Shown: piece after piece, positions 1-9,268 of the stretch | Layout of the letters: each line of letters opens with the position of its first letter | Position numbering within the stretch: the stretch's first letter is position 1 | From: Streptomyces zhaozhouensis | GTDB taxonomy: Bacteria > Actinomycetota > Actinomycetes > Streptomycetales > Streptomycetaceae | Direction of reading: 5' to 3' | DNA length: 64,000 nt | Assembly: GCF_900230195.1 (NCBI RefSeq) | Contig: NZ_OCNE01000002.1 | Coordinates: 310,001 to 374,000, forward strand | Notes under the pieces: model-generated | Seen by the model: the letters and a program-made list of their open reading frames with translations, nothing else | Database searches by the model: none | What the model was told of the DNA's origin: nothing | Position numbers and translations under genes: made by a program

Positions 1-2103
1 GAGACGGTCATCCCGCTGCTCGACACGGTGCTGGACGAGGCCGCCGGCGACAAGCTGGACGAGGCCGTCATCGGCATGGCGCACCGCGGCCGGCTGAACG
101 TGCTGGCCAACGTGGTGGGCAAGTCCTACGCGCAGATCTTCCGCGAGTTCGAGGGGAACCTCGACCCCAAGTCGATGCACGGCTCGGGCGACGTGAAGTA
201 CCACCTGGGCACCGAGGGCACCTTCACCGGTCTCTCCGGCGAGCAGATCAAGGTCTCGCTGACCGCGAACCCCTCGCACCTGGAGGCCGTCGACCCGGTG
301 GTCGAGGGCGTGGCCAGGGCCCAGCAGGACATCATCGGGCGGGGCGGCAAGGACTTCACCGTGCTGCCGATCCTGATCCACGGTGACGCGGCCTTCGCCG
401 GTCAGGGCGTGGTGGCCGAGACGCTCAACATGTCGCAGCTGCGCGGCTACCGCACCGGCGGCACCATCCACGTGGTGATCAACAACCAGGTGGGGTACAC
501 GGCCACGGCCGCCGCCGCGCGTTCCTCGACGTACTGCACCGACGTGGCGCGGATGATCGAGGCACCGATCTTCCACGTCAACGGCGACGACCCGGAGGCG
601 GTCTGCCGGGTGGCCAGGCTCGCGTTCGAGTACCGGCAGGCGTTCAACAAGGACGTCGTGATCGACCTGGTCTGCTACCGGCGGCGCGGGCACAACGAGA
701 CGGACAACCCGTCGTTCACCCAGCCGCTGATGTACGACCTGATCGACAAGAAGCGCTCGGTGCGCAAGCTCTACACCGAGTCGCTGATCGGTCGGGGCGA
801 CATCACGCTGGAGGAGGCGGAGCAGGCGCTCCAGGACTTCCAGGGCCAGTTGGAGAAGGTCTTCAAGGAGGTGCGGGACGCCACCGACGCCCCGGCCCCC
901 GCCGAGGTCCCGGTGCCGATGCCCGAGTTCCCGGTGTCCGTGGAGACCGGCGTCTCCGCCGAGGTGGTCAAGCGGATCGCCGAGTCCCAGGTCAACATCC
1001 CGGAGCGGATCACGGTCCACCCCCGGCTGCTGCCGCAGCTGCAACGGCGCGCGGCGATGGTCGAGGAGGGCGCGATCGACTGGGCCATGGGCGAGCTGCT
1101 CGCCGTCGGCTCGCTGCTGATGGAGGGCACCCCGGTCCGGCTGGCCGGCCAGGACAGCCGCCGCGGCACCTTCGGCCAGCGGCACGCGGTGCTGATCGAC
1201 CGGAAGACCGGCGAGGACTACACCCCGCTGCTCTACCTGGCGCCCGACCAGGCGCGGTTCAACGTGTACGACTCGCTGCTGAGCGAGTACGCGGCGATGG
1301 GCTTCGAGTACGGCTACTCGCTGGCCAGGCCCGAGGCGCTGGTGATGTGGGAGGCCCAGTTCGGCGACTTCGCCAACGGCGCCTCCACGGTGATCGACGA
1401 GTTCATCTCGTCGGCGGAGCAGAAGTGGGGCCAGACCTCGGGCGTCACCCTGCTGCTGCCGCACGGCTACGAGGGCCAGGGCCCGGACCACTCCTCGGCC
1501 CGGATCGAGCGCTTCCTCCAGCTGTGCGCGCAGAACAACATGACGGTGGCGGCCCCGACCCTCCCGTCGAACTACTTCCACCTCCTCCGTTGGCAGGTGC
1601 ACAACCCGCACCACAAGCCGCTGGTGGTCTTCACCCCGAAGTCCATGCTGCGGCTGAAGGCGGCGGCCTCCCGCGCCGAGGAGTTCACCAGCGGCGGGTT
1701 CCGTCCGCTGATCGGCGACGACGTGGCGGCCCCGGAGCGGGTCACCAAGGTCGTGCTGTCGGCCGGCAAGGTCCACTACGACCTGGCCGCCGAGCGGGAG
1801 AAGCGGAACGCGGACGAGGTGGCGCTGGTCCGGCTCGAGCGGCTCTACCCGCTGCCCAGCGACGAGTTGCGCGCCGAGCTGGCCCGCTTCCCGCACGTCG
1901 AGAGCGTGGTGTGGGCCCAGGAGGAGCCGGCCAACCAGGGCGCCTGGCCGTTCGTCGCCCTCAACCTGCCGGAGCAGGTCGAGATCCCCGGCGGCCGGCT
2001 GCGCCCGGTGACCCGCTCGGCCTCGTCCTCGCCCGCTGTCGGCTCGGCCAAGCGTCACCAGGCGGAGCAGCAGGCCCTGGTCAACGAGGTCTTCGACCTC
2101 TGA
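1..2103 (+). CDS. kgd: 2-oxoglutarate dehydrogenase E1 / multifunctional 2-oxoglutarate metabolism enzyme, 3' part
   Basis: Thiamine-diphosphate-dependent E1 (and in actinobacteria decarboxylase/carboligase) of the TCA cycle. The frame is open from base 1, so only about the last 700 residues of a roughly 1250-residue enzyme are present; the N-terminal acyltransferase-like part lies outside the window. Visible family signatures are IGMAHRGRLN, the TPP-binding stretch RRRGHNETDNPSF, the transketolase-like pyrimidine domain with SRRGTFGQRHA and EAQFGDFANGA, and a C-terminal end with SSPAVGSAKRHQ that corresponds to the ASPATG region of the family. A perfect palindromic terminator follows the stop codon. 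Identification is very secure; the gene is truncated only by the window edge. Confidence 0.97.
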   Translation, partial: ETVIPLLDTVLDEAAGDKLDEAVIGMAHRGRLNVLANVVGKSYAQIFREFEGNLDPKSMHGSGDVKYHLGTEGTFTGLSGEQIKVSLTANPSHLEAVDPVVEGVARAQQDIIGRGGKDFTVLPILIHGDAAFAGQGVVAETLNMSQLRGYRTGGTIHVVINNQVGYTATAAAARSSTYCTDVARMIEAPIFHVNGDDPEAVCRVARLAFEYRQAFNKDVVIDLVCYRRRGHNETDNPSFTQPLMYDLIDKKRSVRKLYTESLIGRGDITLEEAEQALQDFQGQLEKVFKEVRDATDAPAPAEVPVPMPEFPVSVETGVSAEVVKRIAESQVNIPERITVHPRLLPQLQRRAAMVEEGAIDWAMGELLAVGSLLMEGTPVRLAGQDSRRGTFGQRHAVLIDRKTGEDYTPLLYLAPDQARFNVYDSLLSEYAAMGFEYGYSLARPEALVMWEAQFGDFANGASTVIDEFISSAEQKWGQTSGVTLLLPHGYEGQGPDHSSARIERFLQLCAQNNMTVAAPTLPSNYFHLLRWQVHNPHHKPLVVFTPKSMLRLKAAASRAEEFTSGGFRPLIGDDVAAPERVTKVVLSAGKVHYDLAAEREKRNADEVALVRLERLYPLPSDELRAELARFPHVESVVWAQEEPANQGAWPFVALNLPEQVEIPGGRLRPVTRSASSSPAVGSAKRHQAEQQALVNEVFDL

Positions 2104-2128
2104 CGGGCGCCACGGCCGCGTAGGAGTC

Positions 2129-2174
2129 ACGCGGAAGGGGGCCACCGCCGATCGGCGGTGGCCCCCTTCCGCGT
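2129..2174. terminator. Bidirectional terminator hairpin
   Basis: A perfect 46-base palindrome (left arm from ACGCGGAAGG, right arm ending CCTTCCGCGT) lies between the convergent kgd and SDR genes. There is no long T-run, as is usual for Streptomyces terminators. Confidence 0.85.
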
Positions 2175-2210
2175 TCTCCGTGGTCCCCGCCCGGGTGGCG
2201 GCGGCTCAGG

Positions 2211-3215
2211 TCACGCGGCGGTCAGTTGCTCGCTCAACGCCCACAGCCGCTGGGCGGACTCGGGGTCCAGGGAGCGCGACATCACGGTGGAGACGGGTTC
2301 GACCGGGTCGAACGGCCGGTCCTCGTCGTCGAGTTCGGAGATGTCGCTGTTCCTCAGGTAGACGCCGCCGACGCCGGCGAGAAGCGGGCTGGCGGCGGCG
2401 AACACGATGGTGGCGGCGCCCTGCTCCGGCGTCTTGCGCTCCCTGGCGGGGTCGATGATCGGGCGGCCCTCCGCGTCGATCAGTCCCATGGCGCGCAGGC
2501 TCTCCTCGCCCGCGGCGCCGTTGAGCGCGGTGCCGACCACGATGCCGGGGTGCGGCGCGTAGCCACGGATGCCGTGGGGCGCCCAGCGGCGGTCCAGTTC
2601 GACGGTGAAGAGCACGTTGGCCGTCTTGGACTGGGCGTAGGCGAGGTGGGCCTCGTAGCCGGTGGTGAAGTGCGGGTCGTCCCAGCGGATGCCAGTGAGC
2701 CGCTGGGCGCCCGAGGTGACGTTGACGACGCGGGCGCCGCGCGCGGCGCGCAGCGCGGGCAGCAGGCCCCGGGTCAGCTGGAAGTGGCCGAGGTGGTTGG
2801 TCGCGAACTGCACCTCGTACCCCCGGGCGTCGACGGTGCGCTCCGGCGGTCCCGGGGCGCCCGCGCCGTTGACCAGGATGTGCAGCGGGCGGCCGGTGGC
2901 GAGCCAGCGGCCGGTGAACGCGTCGACGGAGGCCGGGTCGAGGAGGTCGAGCCGGTCGGTCGCGACCGTGCCGGGGGCGTCGCCGAGGGAGCCGCCGAGG
3001 CCCGCGAGGGCGCGAGCGGCGCGGTCCGGGTCGCGGGAGACGGAGGTCACCGAGGCGCCGGCCTCGACGAGGGCGGTGGTGACGGCCAGCCCGATGCCCG
3101 CGTGGCCACCGGTGATCACGACGTTCCGGCCGGCCAGGTCGACACCGGCGAGCACCTCCCGGGCCGTGGAGGCGGGGGTGAAGCCGGAGCCCAGAGGGCG
3201 CTGTTTCTCACTCAT
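2211..3215 (-). CDS. SDR family NAD(P)-dependent oxidoreductase
   Basis: Short-chain dehydrogenase of 334 residues, in the size class of the retinol-dehydrogenase/protochlorophyllide-reductase-like SDRs. The Rossmann motif TGGHAGIG is near residue 36, followed by an NGAGAPG segment, NHLGHF, a VTSGA serine and the catalytic YAQSK (YxxxK). The start at MSEKQRPLG was chosen because GAGGG lies just upstream; the frame stays open far upstream but that part is antisense to the AraC gene. It is divergent from the AraC-type regulator next door, which is the likely regulator. The substrate cannot be told from the sequence. Confidence 0.88.
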   Translation of the reverse strand: MSEKQRPLGSGFTPASTAREVLAGVDLAGRNVVITGGHAGIGLAVTTALVEAGASVTSVSRDPDRAARALAGLGGSLGDAPGTVATDRLDLLDPASVDAFTGRWLATGRPLHILVNGAGAPGPPERTVDARGYEVQFATNHLGHFQLTRGLLPALRAARGARVVNVTSGAQRLTGIRWDDPHFTTGYEAHLAYAQSKTANVLFTVELDRRWAPHGIRGYAPHPGIVVGTALNGAAGEESLRAMGLIDAEGRPIIDPARERKTPEQGAATIVFAAASPLLAGVGGVYLRNSDISELDDEDRPFDPVEPVSTVMSRSLDPESAQRLWALSEQLTAA

Positions 3216-3243
3216 GTCCCTCACGCTAGAAAACGCGCGACGG

Positions 3244-3262
3244 ACTGTGAATAATTGACAGT
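3244..3262. promoter_or_regulatory. Palindrome in SDR/AraC divergent promoter region
   Basis: ACTGT-N9-ACAGT inverted repeat in the 90-base gap between the divergent SDR and AraC genes. It contains TTGACA (3255-3260), a good -35 match for the AraC direction. A likely operator for the adjacent regulator; inferred only from position and symmetry. Confidence 0.4.
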
Positions 3263-3305
3263 TCACCTTTTCTTCGCGATCGTTCGGGCCATGCGGAGCG
3301 ACCCG

Positions 3306-4205
3306 ATGTCCGAGGTGCTCGACCTGGTCGCGGTCCAGGCCGTGATGACCAGTGGCTTCACCGCCCGGGGCGCGTGGGTGGCGCGGGGCGAGTTCGGCGA
3401 GATCCTGAAGTTCGTGGCGCTGGCGCGCGGCCGGGTCGAGTTGACGGCGGACGGCGCGGACGCGCCGCTCGTGCTGGGGGCCGGCGACGTGGCGGTGCTG
3501 AACGGCCCGGGACGCCTCGTGATGCGGGGCGGCCCGGCGGACGGCGTCCCCCGCGAGATCGACGTCGCCGACCCGCGGCACGCGCCCGTCGCCGAGGAGG
3601 GCGCGGACACGCTCCTCGGCGGCCATGTGGCGCTCAACGCGATCGGCCGCTCGCTGCTCGGCCAGGCCCTGCCGCCGGTGGCGCACATCAGGGCCGCGTC
3701 GACGGCGGTCCCGCTGCGCGCCCGGCTCGACCTGCTGCTGGCGGAGATGACGGCCGACCAGCTCGGCGCGGCGTTCGCGCTGCGCCAGCACGCCCAGTTG
3801 TTCGTGCTTGACCTGCTGCGCGTCCATCTCGGCCGGTCGGCGCTGCCCCCGGGCTGGCCCCGGCTGCTGACCGACGCACGGCTGCTGCCCGCGGTGCGGC
3901 TGATGCACGCGGAGCCGGGCACGGCGTGGCGGCTGGAGACGCTGGCGCGGGCGGCGGCCATGTCCAGGACCACGTTCGCCACCCGCTTCCGGGAGGTCGC
4001 GGGGGTGCCGCCGCTGACCTATCTCGTCCGCTGGCGGATGCTGCTGGCGCGGCGTGCCTTGCGCGAGGGCGAGGAGTCGGTGGGCGCCCTGGCCGCCTCC
4101 CTCGGCTACGCGTCGGAGAGCGCCTTCAGCACCGCGTTCCGCCGCGAGGTCGGCGAGCCGCCACTGCGCTACCGCGCGCACGCCCGGCGCGGGAGCGGCG
4201 CCTGA
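3306..4205 (+). CDS. AraC family transcriptional regulator (cupin N-terminus)
   Basis: DNA-binding regulator of 299 residues. The N-terminal half is an AraC-binding-type cupin (EFGEILKFVALARGRVEL region). The C-terminal ~100 residues hold two helix-turn-helix motifs, seen as LARAAAMSRTTFATRFREVAG and LAASLGYASESAFSTAFRRE. The ATG at 3306 has GGAG seven bases upstream; ATG 3291 and TTG 3255 are also in frame but lack a comparable ribosome site. It is divergent from an SDR oxidoreductase and probably controls it, a common arrangement in actinomycetes. The effector is unknown. Confidence 0.9.
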   Translation: MSEVLDLVAVQAVMTSGFTARGAWVARGEFGEILKFVALARGRVELTADGADAPLVLGAGDVAVLNGPGRLVMRGGPADGVPREIDVADPRHAPVAEEGADTLLGGHVALNAIGRSLLGQALPPVAHIRAASTAVPLRARLDLLLAEMTADQLGAAFALRQHAQLFVLDLLRVHLGRSALPPGWPRLLTDARLLPAVRLMHAEPGTAWRLETLARAAAMSRTTFATRFREVAGVPPLTYLVRWRMLLARRALREGEESVGALAASLGYASESAFSTAFRREVGEPPLRYRAHARRGSGA

Positions 4206-4219
4206 CGGGCGGCGGGCGC

Positions 4220-4261
4220 CTGGCGGCTGACGGCTCACGGCTGGCGGCTGGCGGCCGGCGG
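4220..4261. repeat. Heptanucleotide tandem repeat, six units
   Basis: Six back-to-back 7-base units CTGGCGG, CTGACGG, CTCACGG, CTGGCGG, CTGGCGG, CCGGCGG just after the AraC stop codon. A short variable-number type repeat in an intergenic gap. Confidence 0.85.
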
Positions 4262-4328
4262 TGCCGAGCGATGTCCCGGCCGGGAAAACCCCCGGCACGG
4301 CCGCCCGTCGGATCCCTACGATGGCCGG

Positions 4329-4763
4329 ATGGCAACGCTGAGACAGGTACAGATCACCTTCGACTGCGCGCGGCCCGAGCGCGTCGCGCGCTTCTGGTGC
4401 GAGGTGCTGGGATACGTCGTGCCGCCCCCGCCCGAGGGCTTCGCGTCGTGGGACGCGTACGACCGGTCGCTGCCGGCCGAGCAGCGGGGGGCGGCGTTCG
4501 CCTGCGTCGATCCGACCGGCGCGGGGCCGCGGCTGTTCTTCCAGCGCGTGCCCGAGGAGAAGGTCGCCAAGAACCGGCTCCATCTCGACGTGCGGGTCGG
4601 CACCGGGCTGGTCGGCGAGCAGCGGCTGGCGGCGCTTGAGGCCGAGTGCGCCCGGCTGCTCCCGCTCGGCGCCGAGCGCGTGCGGCTGCTGGAGGCCGAC
4701 GAGGAGAACGAGTCGTGCCTGGTGATGCGGGACATCGAGGACAACGAGTTCTGTCTGGACTGA
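4329..4763 (+). CDS. VOC family protein (glyoxalase-like)
   Basis: A 144-residue member of the vicinal-oxygen-chelate superfamily of the glyoxalase-like type common in Streptomyces. It shows the typical opening QITFDCARPERVARFWCEVLGY and the closing strand VMRDIEDNEFCLD, with one betaalphabetabetabeta module in each half. Metal ligands cannot be assigned with certainty. It stands alone between the AraC gene and the convergent end of the TIR/TPR gene (18 bases away). A catalytic or a binding/resistance role is equally possible. Confidence 0.85.
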   Translation: MATLRQVQITFDCARPERVARFWCEVLGYVVPPPPEGFASWDAYDRSLPAEQRGAAFACVDPTGAGPRLFFQRVPEEKVAKNRLHLDVRVGTGLVGEQRLAALEAECARLLPLGAERVRLLEADEENESCLVMRDIEDNEFCLD

Positions 4764-4781
4764 CGTCGGGCGCCCCCGGGC

Positions 4782-7700
4782 TCAGGTCAGCTGCGGCTCG
4801 AAGTCCCAGAAGGGGCGGACCCGCGCGCGGGCGCTGACCGTGTGGACGTGCTGCGAACCGAGGCTGCTGATCAGCCCGGAGAGCGCCTCCTGCTCCGTGC
4901 GGTCGGCGTCGGCGCGCTGCCGGAGGTTGCGCAGGTCGGTCGCGTGGGCGACCTTGCAGGAGAGCGTCAGCGGGTGGTCCCGCCCGAGCGAGCGGTGGGC
5001 CGCGGCCCGGCGGGCCGTGTCGCGGCTGAGGTCGGCGGCGCTCTCCACGTCGCCCGCGAGGTTCCGGTCGGCGCTGAGGTTGAGCGCGACGCCCAGCCGC
5101 CAGGGGTGGTCGGGGCCCAGCGCCTCCGTGATCCGGATCAGACACTGTTCGTTGAGGGCCAGCGCCTCTTCCCGTTCGCCGGCGGCACGCAGCAGCAGCG
5201 CGTGGTTGGCCAGGGTGCCGATGGTGTACGGGTGGTCGGGGCCCAGCGCGGCGCGGTAGCGGTCCACGACGCGCTCGCCGATGGCGCGCGCCAGGTCGAG
5301 CCGGCCGTGGGCGCGCAGCACGAACGCATAGCAGACGGCGATCCGTTGGGTCGCCGGCGAGACCTCGCCGAGCACCCGCTCGGCGCGCTCCAGCAGGTCG
5401 GCCAGCCGCTCGTTGGCGACCTCGCGCTCCCCCGAGCGCAACAGGCAGAGCGCCAGGTTGAGTTCGGCGCCGAGCGTCTGCGGATGGTCGGGGCCCATCA
5501 CGACCCGCTGCATCTCGACATTGGGCTCCTGGACCGACTGGGCCTCCGCGTACCGGCCGAGGAGGCGCAGGTCGATGGCGTGGTTGGTCTCGGAGGAGAG
5601 GGTCGAGCTGTTCCTGGCGCGCAGCACCTCGCGGCGGACCTGGAGGGTGCGGCGGTCCTCGCGGAGCGCGTCCTTGTACCGGCCGAGGAGGCGGAGGGTG
5701 ACGGCCAGGTTGTTGCGGGAGTTGAGGGTGCGGAAGTCCTCCTCGCCGATCATCTGCACGCGGCCGGCGAGCACCCGCTCGCTGGCCTCCAGGGCCTCCT
5801 CGTAGCGGCCGAGGCCGCGCAGGTCCGCGCCCAGGCCCTCCAGCACGCGCAGCACCTCCAGCGCGTCGCCCGCGTTCTCCCGCTCCAGGCGTTGCAGCAG
5901 GCCGCGGTTGATCCGCTCGGTGCGGGCGTACTCGCCGGTGGCGCGCAGCAGCGTGGCGTGCTGGGAGGCGAGCTCGCGCAGCAGCTCGTGCCCGTCGCCG
6001 TAGACCTCGCGCCAGGCGCGCTCGGTGCGCTCGGCGAGCTGGATGCCGGCCGTGTACTCGCCGGCCAGGTACAGGTAGCGCAGGCAGTTGGCGATGAGCC
6101 GGTGCATCTCGCCGTGCCGGCTGTGCAGCGCGCCCGAGGCGTCCAGGTGCGGCACGATCCTGGCGTACCTGGCCCAGTGCCGGGTGTCGGAGGGGACGGC
6201 GGGGTCCGCGTTGGCCAGCCCTCGGCGCACGGCGCGGGAGAACACCTCGCGGTCCGCCTCCGACATCCCGGAGCGGACGGTCTTGTGGACCATGCGGTGC
6301 AGATGGATGGTGCCGGCGGCCTCTGGGTTCTCGTCCGTGTTGGGCGGGTCCCACTGGATGACCGAGTACTGGACGAGCTTGTTGGTCGCCGTGTTCCACC
6401 GGAGGGGGTCGGACATCATCCCGGACAGCTGCTCCGGCAGATGCTCGGTGGGGATGTCGCGCAGCAGTTGCACGGGGATGGCGCCGGGGGCGAAGAACGC
6501 GCAGAGCCGCAGCAGCTCGACGGCCTCGGGGACGGCCTCCCGCAGCTTGTTGAGCATTATCGAGAAGGTCGTCGGATAGGTGACGTCGAAGTCGACGGCG
6601 ACCCGCAGCCCGGCCTCGATGTCCTCGTCGTCGCGCAGCAGGCCGACGTACTCCTGGACGGTCATGGTGGAGTCGCTGAGCCAGCCGGCCGTCTGGTCGA
6701 GGGCCAGCGGCAGGTCGCCGAGCGCCTCGGCGAGCAGGTTGGCGTCCTGGCCGCCGATGCGGGGCGCCCGGCGGCGGACGAACGCCACGGACTCCTCGCG
6801 GTCGTAGACGGGGACGGACAGCAGATGGGTGTTGTTGTACGCGCCCCACTCGCGGTTCTGCGAGGTGATCAGCACGTGGCCGGGGCCGGCGGGCACCAGG
6901 TCGTCGATGGTGTCGGGGCGGTCGGCGCCGTCCAGGACGACCAGCCAGCGGGAGTGCGGGTCACCCCTGCGCAGCGCGTCGCCGACGGCGCGCAGCCGCT
7001 CGCCGTACTCGTGGCCCGTGGTGAGGTCGAGCGCGGGCGCCAGCTCGGCGAGCCGCTGGCGGAGCGTGCCGCGCTGGTCGGCGGGGACCCACCACACCAG
7101 GTCGTAGGCGGAGGAGAAGCGCCACACGTACTCGGCGGCGACCTGCGTCTTGCCGACGCCGGAGAGGCCGAGCAGGGTGACGACCCCGGCGCCGGGCTCG
7201 GCGCCCTGCACCTGGTCGTGGATGGCCTGGAGCAGCCGCTCCCGGCCGGTGAACCGGGTGTTCCTGCGGGGGACGCCGCCCCAGACCCGGGGCAGCTCCA
7301 TCGGGAAGCGCGGGGAGCGCGCGCCGCTGAGGGTGTCGAGCGCCGGGTCGCGCGCCTCGATCACGCCGACCAGCTGGGCGAGGCGTCGCTCGGCCTCCCT
7401 GGCGCCCAGGCCCCACAGCTCGGTGGTGCCGCCGAACGCGGCCGAGGCGGTGGGCATCGGGGCGGTGGAGACGGAGACGGCGCGGAAACGGGCCGAGTTG
7501 GGGGCGACGACGGCGCGCAGCGCCTCGTTCCACTCCTGGTCGGTGCGCGGACCGAGCTTGAAGTACCAGTCGCTGAGCACCACCAGGATGCGTCCCTGGA
7601 CCAACAGCAGGTCGTTGAGCGCCTCGTGGACGGGCGTCCCCGACGGCAGGTCGAAGCGCTGGAACGCGACCTGCCAGCCGTAGCGCTCCAGCCGGTCGGC

Positions 7701-7796
7701 GATCCACACCGCCCAGGCGCGGTTGTACCCGGCGTGGCTGATGGTGATGCGGCGGTCCTCCGCCTGCGGGGGCGTGACACGAGCCGAACCTTGCAC
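4782..7796 (-). CDS. fxsT: FxSxx-COOH-system-type TIR / NB-ARC / TPR protein
   Basis: A 1004-residue STAND protein. Residues about 14-145 form a TIR-like domain (ITISHAGYNRAW, ILVVLSDWYF, then EWNEAL, where a TIR catalytic glutamate could lie). Residues about 180-470 form an NB-ARC NTPase with Walker A GLSGVGKT near 210, Walker B WLVVLDGAD near 285, and LPLALDQTAGWL. The rest is tetratricopeptide repeats (for example RYEEALEASERVLAGR). This matches the protein I know as the TPR component of FxSxx-COOH systems. The GTG start at 7796 was chosen for its GGAGG; an upstream GTG at 7832 has none. It is the last gene of the peptide-maturation cluster, 113 bases after the HExxH gene. TIR NADase activity is possible but unproven. 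Confidence 0.85.
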   Translation of the reverse strand: MQGSARVTPPQAEDRRITISHAGYNRAWAVWIADRLERYGWQVAFQRFDLPSGTPVHEALNDLLLVQGRILVVLSDWYFKLGPRTDQEWNEALRAVVAPNSARFRAVSVSTAPMPTASAAFGGTTELWGLGAREAERRLAQLVGVIEARDPALDTLSGARSPRFPMELPRVWGGVPRRNTRFTGRERLLQAIHDQVQGAEPGAGVVTLLGLSGVGKTQVAAEYVWRFSSAYDLVWWVPADQRGTLRQRLAELAPALDLTTGHEYGERLRAVGDALRRGDPHSRWLVVLDGADRPDTIDDLVPAGPGHVLITSQNREWGAYNNTHLLSVPVYDREESVAFVRRRAPRIGGQDANLLAEALGDLPLALDQTAGWLSDSTMTVQEYVGLLRDDEDIEAGLRVAVDFDVTYPTTFSIMLNKLREAVPEAVELLRLCAFFAPGAIPVQLLRDIPTEHLPEQLSGMMSDPLRWNTATNKLVQYSVIQWDPPNTDENPEAAGTIHLHRMVHKTVRSGMSEADREVFSRAVRRGLANADPAVPSDTRHWARYARIVPHLDASGALHSRHGEMHRLIANCLRYLYLAGEYTAGIQLAERTERAWREVYGDGHELLRELASQHATLLRATGEYARTERINRGLLQRLERENAGDALEVLRVLEGLGADLRGLGRYEEALEASERVLAGRVQMIGEEDFRTLNSRNNLAVTLRLLGRYKDALREDRRTLQVRREVLRARNSSTLSSETNHAIDLRLLGRYAEAQSVQEPNVEMQRVVMGPDHPQTLGAELNLALCLLRSGEREVANERLADLLERAERVLGEVSPATQRIAVCYAFVLRAHGRLDLARAIGERVVDRYRAALGPDHPYTIGTLANHALLLRAAGEREEALALNEQCLIRITEALGPDHPWRLGVALNLSADRNLAGDVESAADLSRDTARRAAAHRSLGRDHPLTLSCKVAHATDLRNLRQRADADRTEQEALSGLISSLGSQHVHTVSARARVRPFWDFEPQLT

Positions 7797-7909
7797 GGAA
7801 CCTCCCTCGGCGGTCGCCCGACCGACCCGCACGCTGCTGACGACTGGTGGTGTCCGGGGTCGCCCGACGCCTCGTCAGCTCCCCCGTGGAAACATACACC
7901 GCCGGACTG

Positions 7910-9268
7910 TCAGGTAACCGTGCCACGAGCGTGCTGCCGGGACCAGACGGCCCACGCGGTCTCCAGGTACGCCCTGGCGCGCACCAGATGGCCCCGGGGC
8001 GGCTCCGGCGAGGCCAGGCGCCGGTGCCGTTCGGCCATCGCCGCCAGGAACGTCCGTCCGTCGTCGGTGAGTCGGCGGGCGGCGCGCAGCGTGGGAAGCA
8101 CGGCGCCCACCTGGGTGTGGCAGCGGCAGTAGGCGGCCCACGCCCGGTCGCGCGCCCCCGGTTCCTCAAGACCGAGGGCGAGGGACTGCCAGAAGCCGGC
8201 GAGCGCCAGGTGCGCGTAGGCGCCGTGCAGCAGCCCGTCGAACGGGCGGGGGTCGGGGCGCCACGGCGCCCAGTGGCGGGGGGTGTCGTCCTGGTGGTGC
8301 AGCGGGTTGAGCGCGCCGACGGCCGCGAGCTTGGCGTGCTGCAACTCGTGGGTGAGCCCCGCGGCCAGCAGCGCGGCGCTGGGCGGGGTGCTGGCCAGCA
8401 CGGCGCCGAACGCGCCCGCGCTGGTGGAGCTGGTGTGCCCGCCGTGGCCGCCGGTGGGGCGCAGCAGCGGAACGATGCAGCTGAGCAGGGCGAGTTCGGC
8501 GGCGCGGGCCGCCCCGCCGAGGCGCAGCAGCGGCAGCGCCTCGTGCCACAGCCGGGACCAGTGGTCGCGTTCTGCGGGGCGCAGCGCGTGGCGCGGCGGG
8601 CCGTCCTCGGGGAGGGCGGCGCGGGCGGGCGCGGGACGCCCGGGGTCGAGGTCGTCCAGCAGCACGGGGCGGGGTCCGCCGTCCAGGGTGTGCAGGGCGC
8701 GCCAGCGGGGGTCGGTGGAGCGCCAGTGGCCGGCGGGGTCGGGGCGGAGGACGACGGGGGCCTCGCCGGGGAGTCGGACGGTCAACCGGTCGTGGCGGGC
8801 GGCCAGTTCGGCGTGGCCTGAGGTGGGCGTGTCGAGCGCGCCGAGGGTGGGCAGCGCGAGCCGGCCGCCGTCGACGGAGACGCGGACGCGGAAGTCGAGC
8901 CCGGCGCGGAGCGCGGCGGCGGCCGCCAGGCCCCCGAGGTGGGCGAGGTCGCGGGTGGCGTCCCGGCCGGCGCCGGTGGCCAGGCGGTGGGCGCAGCGTT
9001 CCGCCCAGCTGCCGGTCAGCGGGTAGAAGAGCACGCGGCGGGCGGCCTCGGGCGCGGCCCGCTCGGCGCCTTCGAGGAGCGCGGCGTGCTCCCCGGCGAG
9101 CGTGGCGGCGCGCGCCGGCGCGGCGGGCAGCGCGTCGAGCAGCACGCGCAACAGCAGCATCCGGTGGGTGTGTTGGCCGGCGGCGAGGGCGGCGAGGGTG
9201 GTGGGGGCGCCCTCGGTGCGGCCGAGCTGCGCCAACTGGTCGCCGTCCAGGGGCGCGGGCCCGGTCAC
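7910..9268 (-). CDS. HExxH motif-containing putative peptide-modification enzyme
   Basis: A 452-residue protein of the family annotated as HEXXH-containing peptide modification protein, more recently as aKG-HExxH-type peptide beta-hydroxylase. HELQH sits at about residues 307-311, followed by NPLHHQDD and a WAPWRPDPRPFDGLLHGAYAH region that could supply further metal ligands. The GTG start overlaps the TGA stop of the radical SAM gene (GTGA), so the two are translationally coupled. In related clusters this protein modifies the same precursor peptide as the radical SAM enzyme; beta-hydroxylation here is inferred from the family name. Confidence 0.82.
   Translation of the reverse strand: MTGPAPLDGDQLAQLGRTEGAPTTLAALAAGQHTHRMLLLRVLLDALPAAPARAATLAGEHAALLEGAERAAPEAARRVLFYPLTGSWAERCAHRLATGAGRDATRDLAHLGGLAAAAALRAGLDFRVRVSVDGGRLALPTLGALDTPTSGHAELAARHDRLTVRLPGEAPVVLRPDPAGHWRSTDPRWRALHTLDGGPRPVLLDDLDPGRPAPARAALPEDGPPRHALRPAERDHWSRLWHEALPLLRLGGAARAAELALLSCIVPLLRPTGGHGGHTSSTSAGAFGAVLASTPPSAALLAAGLTHELQHAKLAAVGALNPLHHQDDTPRHWAPWRPDPRPFDGLLHGAYAHLALAGFWQSLALGLEEPGARDRAWAAYCRCHTQVGAVLPTLRAARRLTDDGRTFLAAMAERHRRLASPEPPRGHLVRARAYLETAWAVWSRQHARGTVT

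Noticed and set aside
3216-4583. In-frame upstream extension of the SDR gene to 790 codons
   Set aside because: The extension is antisense to the AraC and VOC genes and precedes a good start with a ribosome site.
4842-8132. 1096-codon plus-strand open frame antisense to the TIR/TPR gene
   Set aside because: Same artefact; composition is low-complexity and the minus strand has TIR, NB-ARC and TPR motifs.
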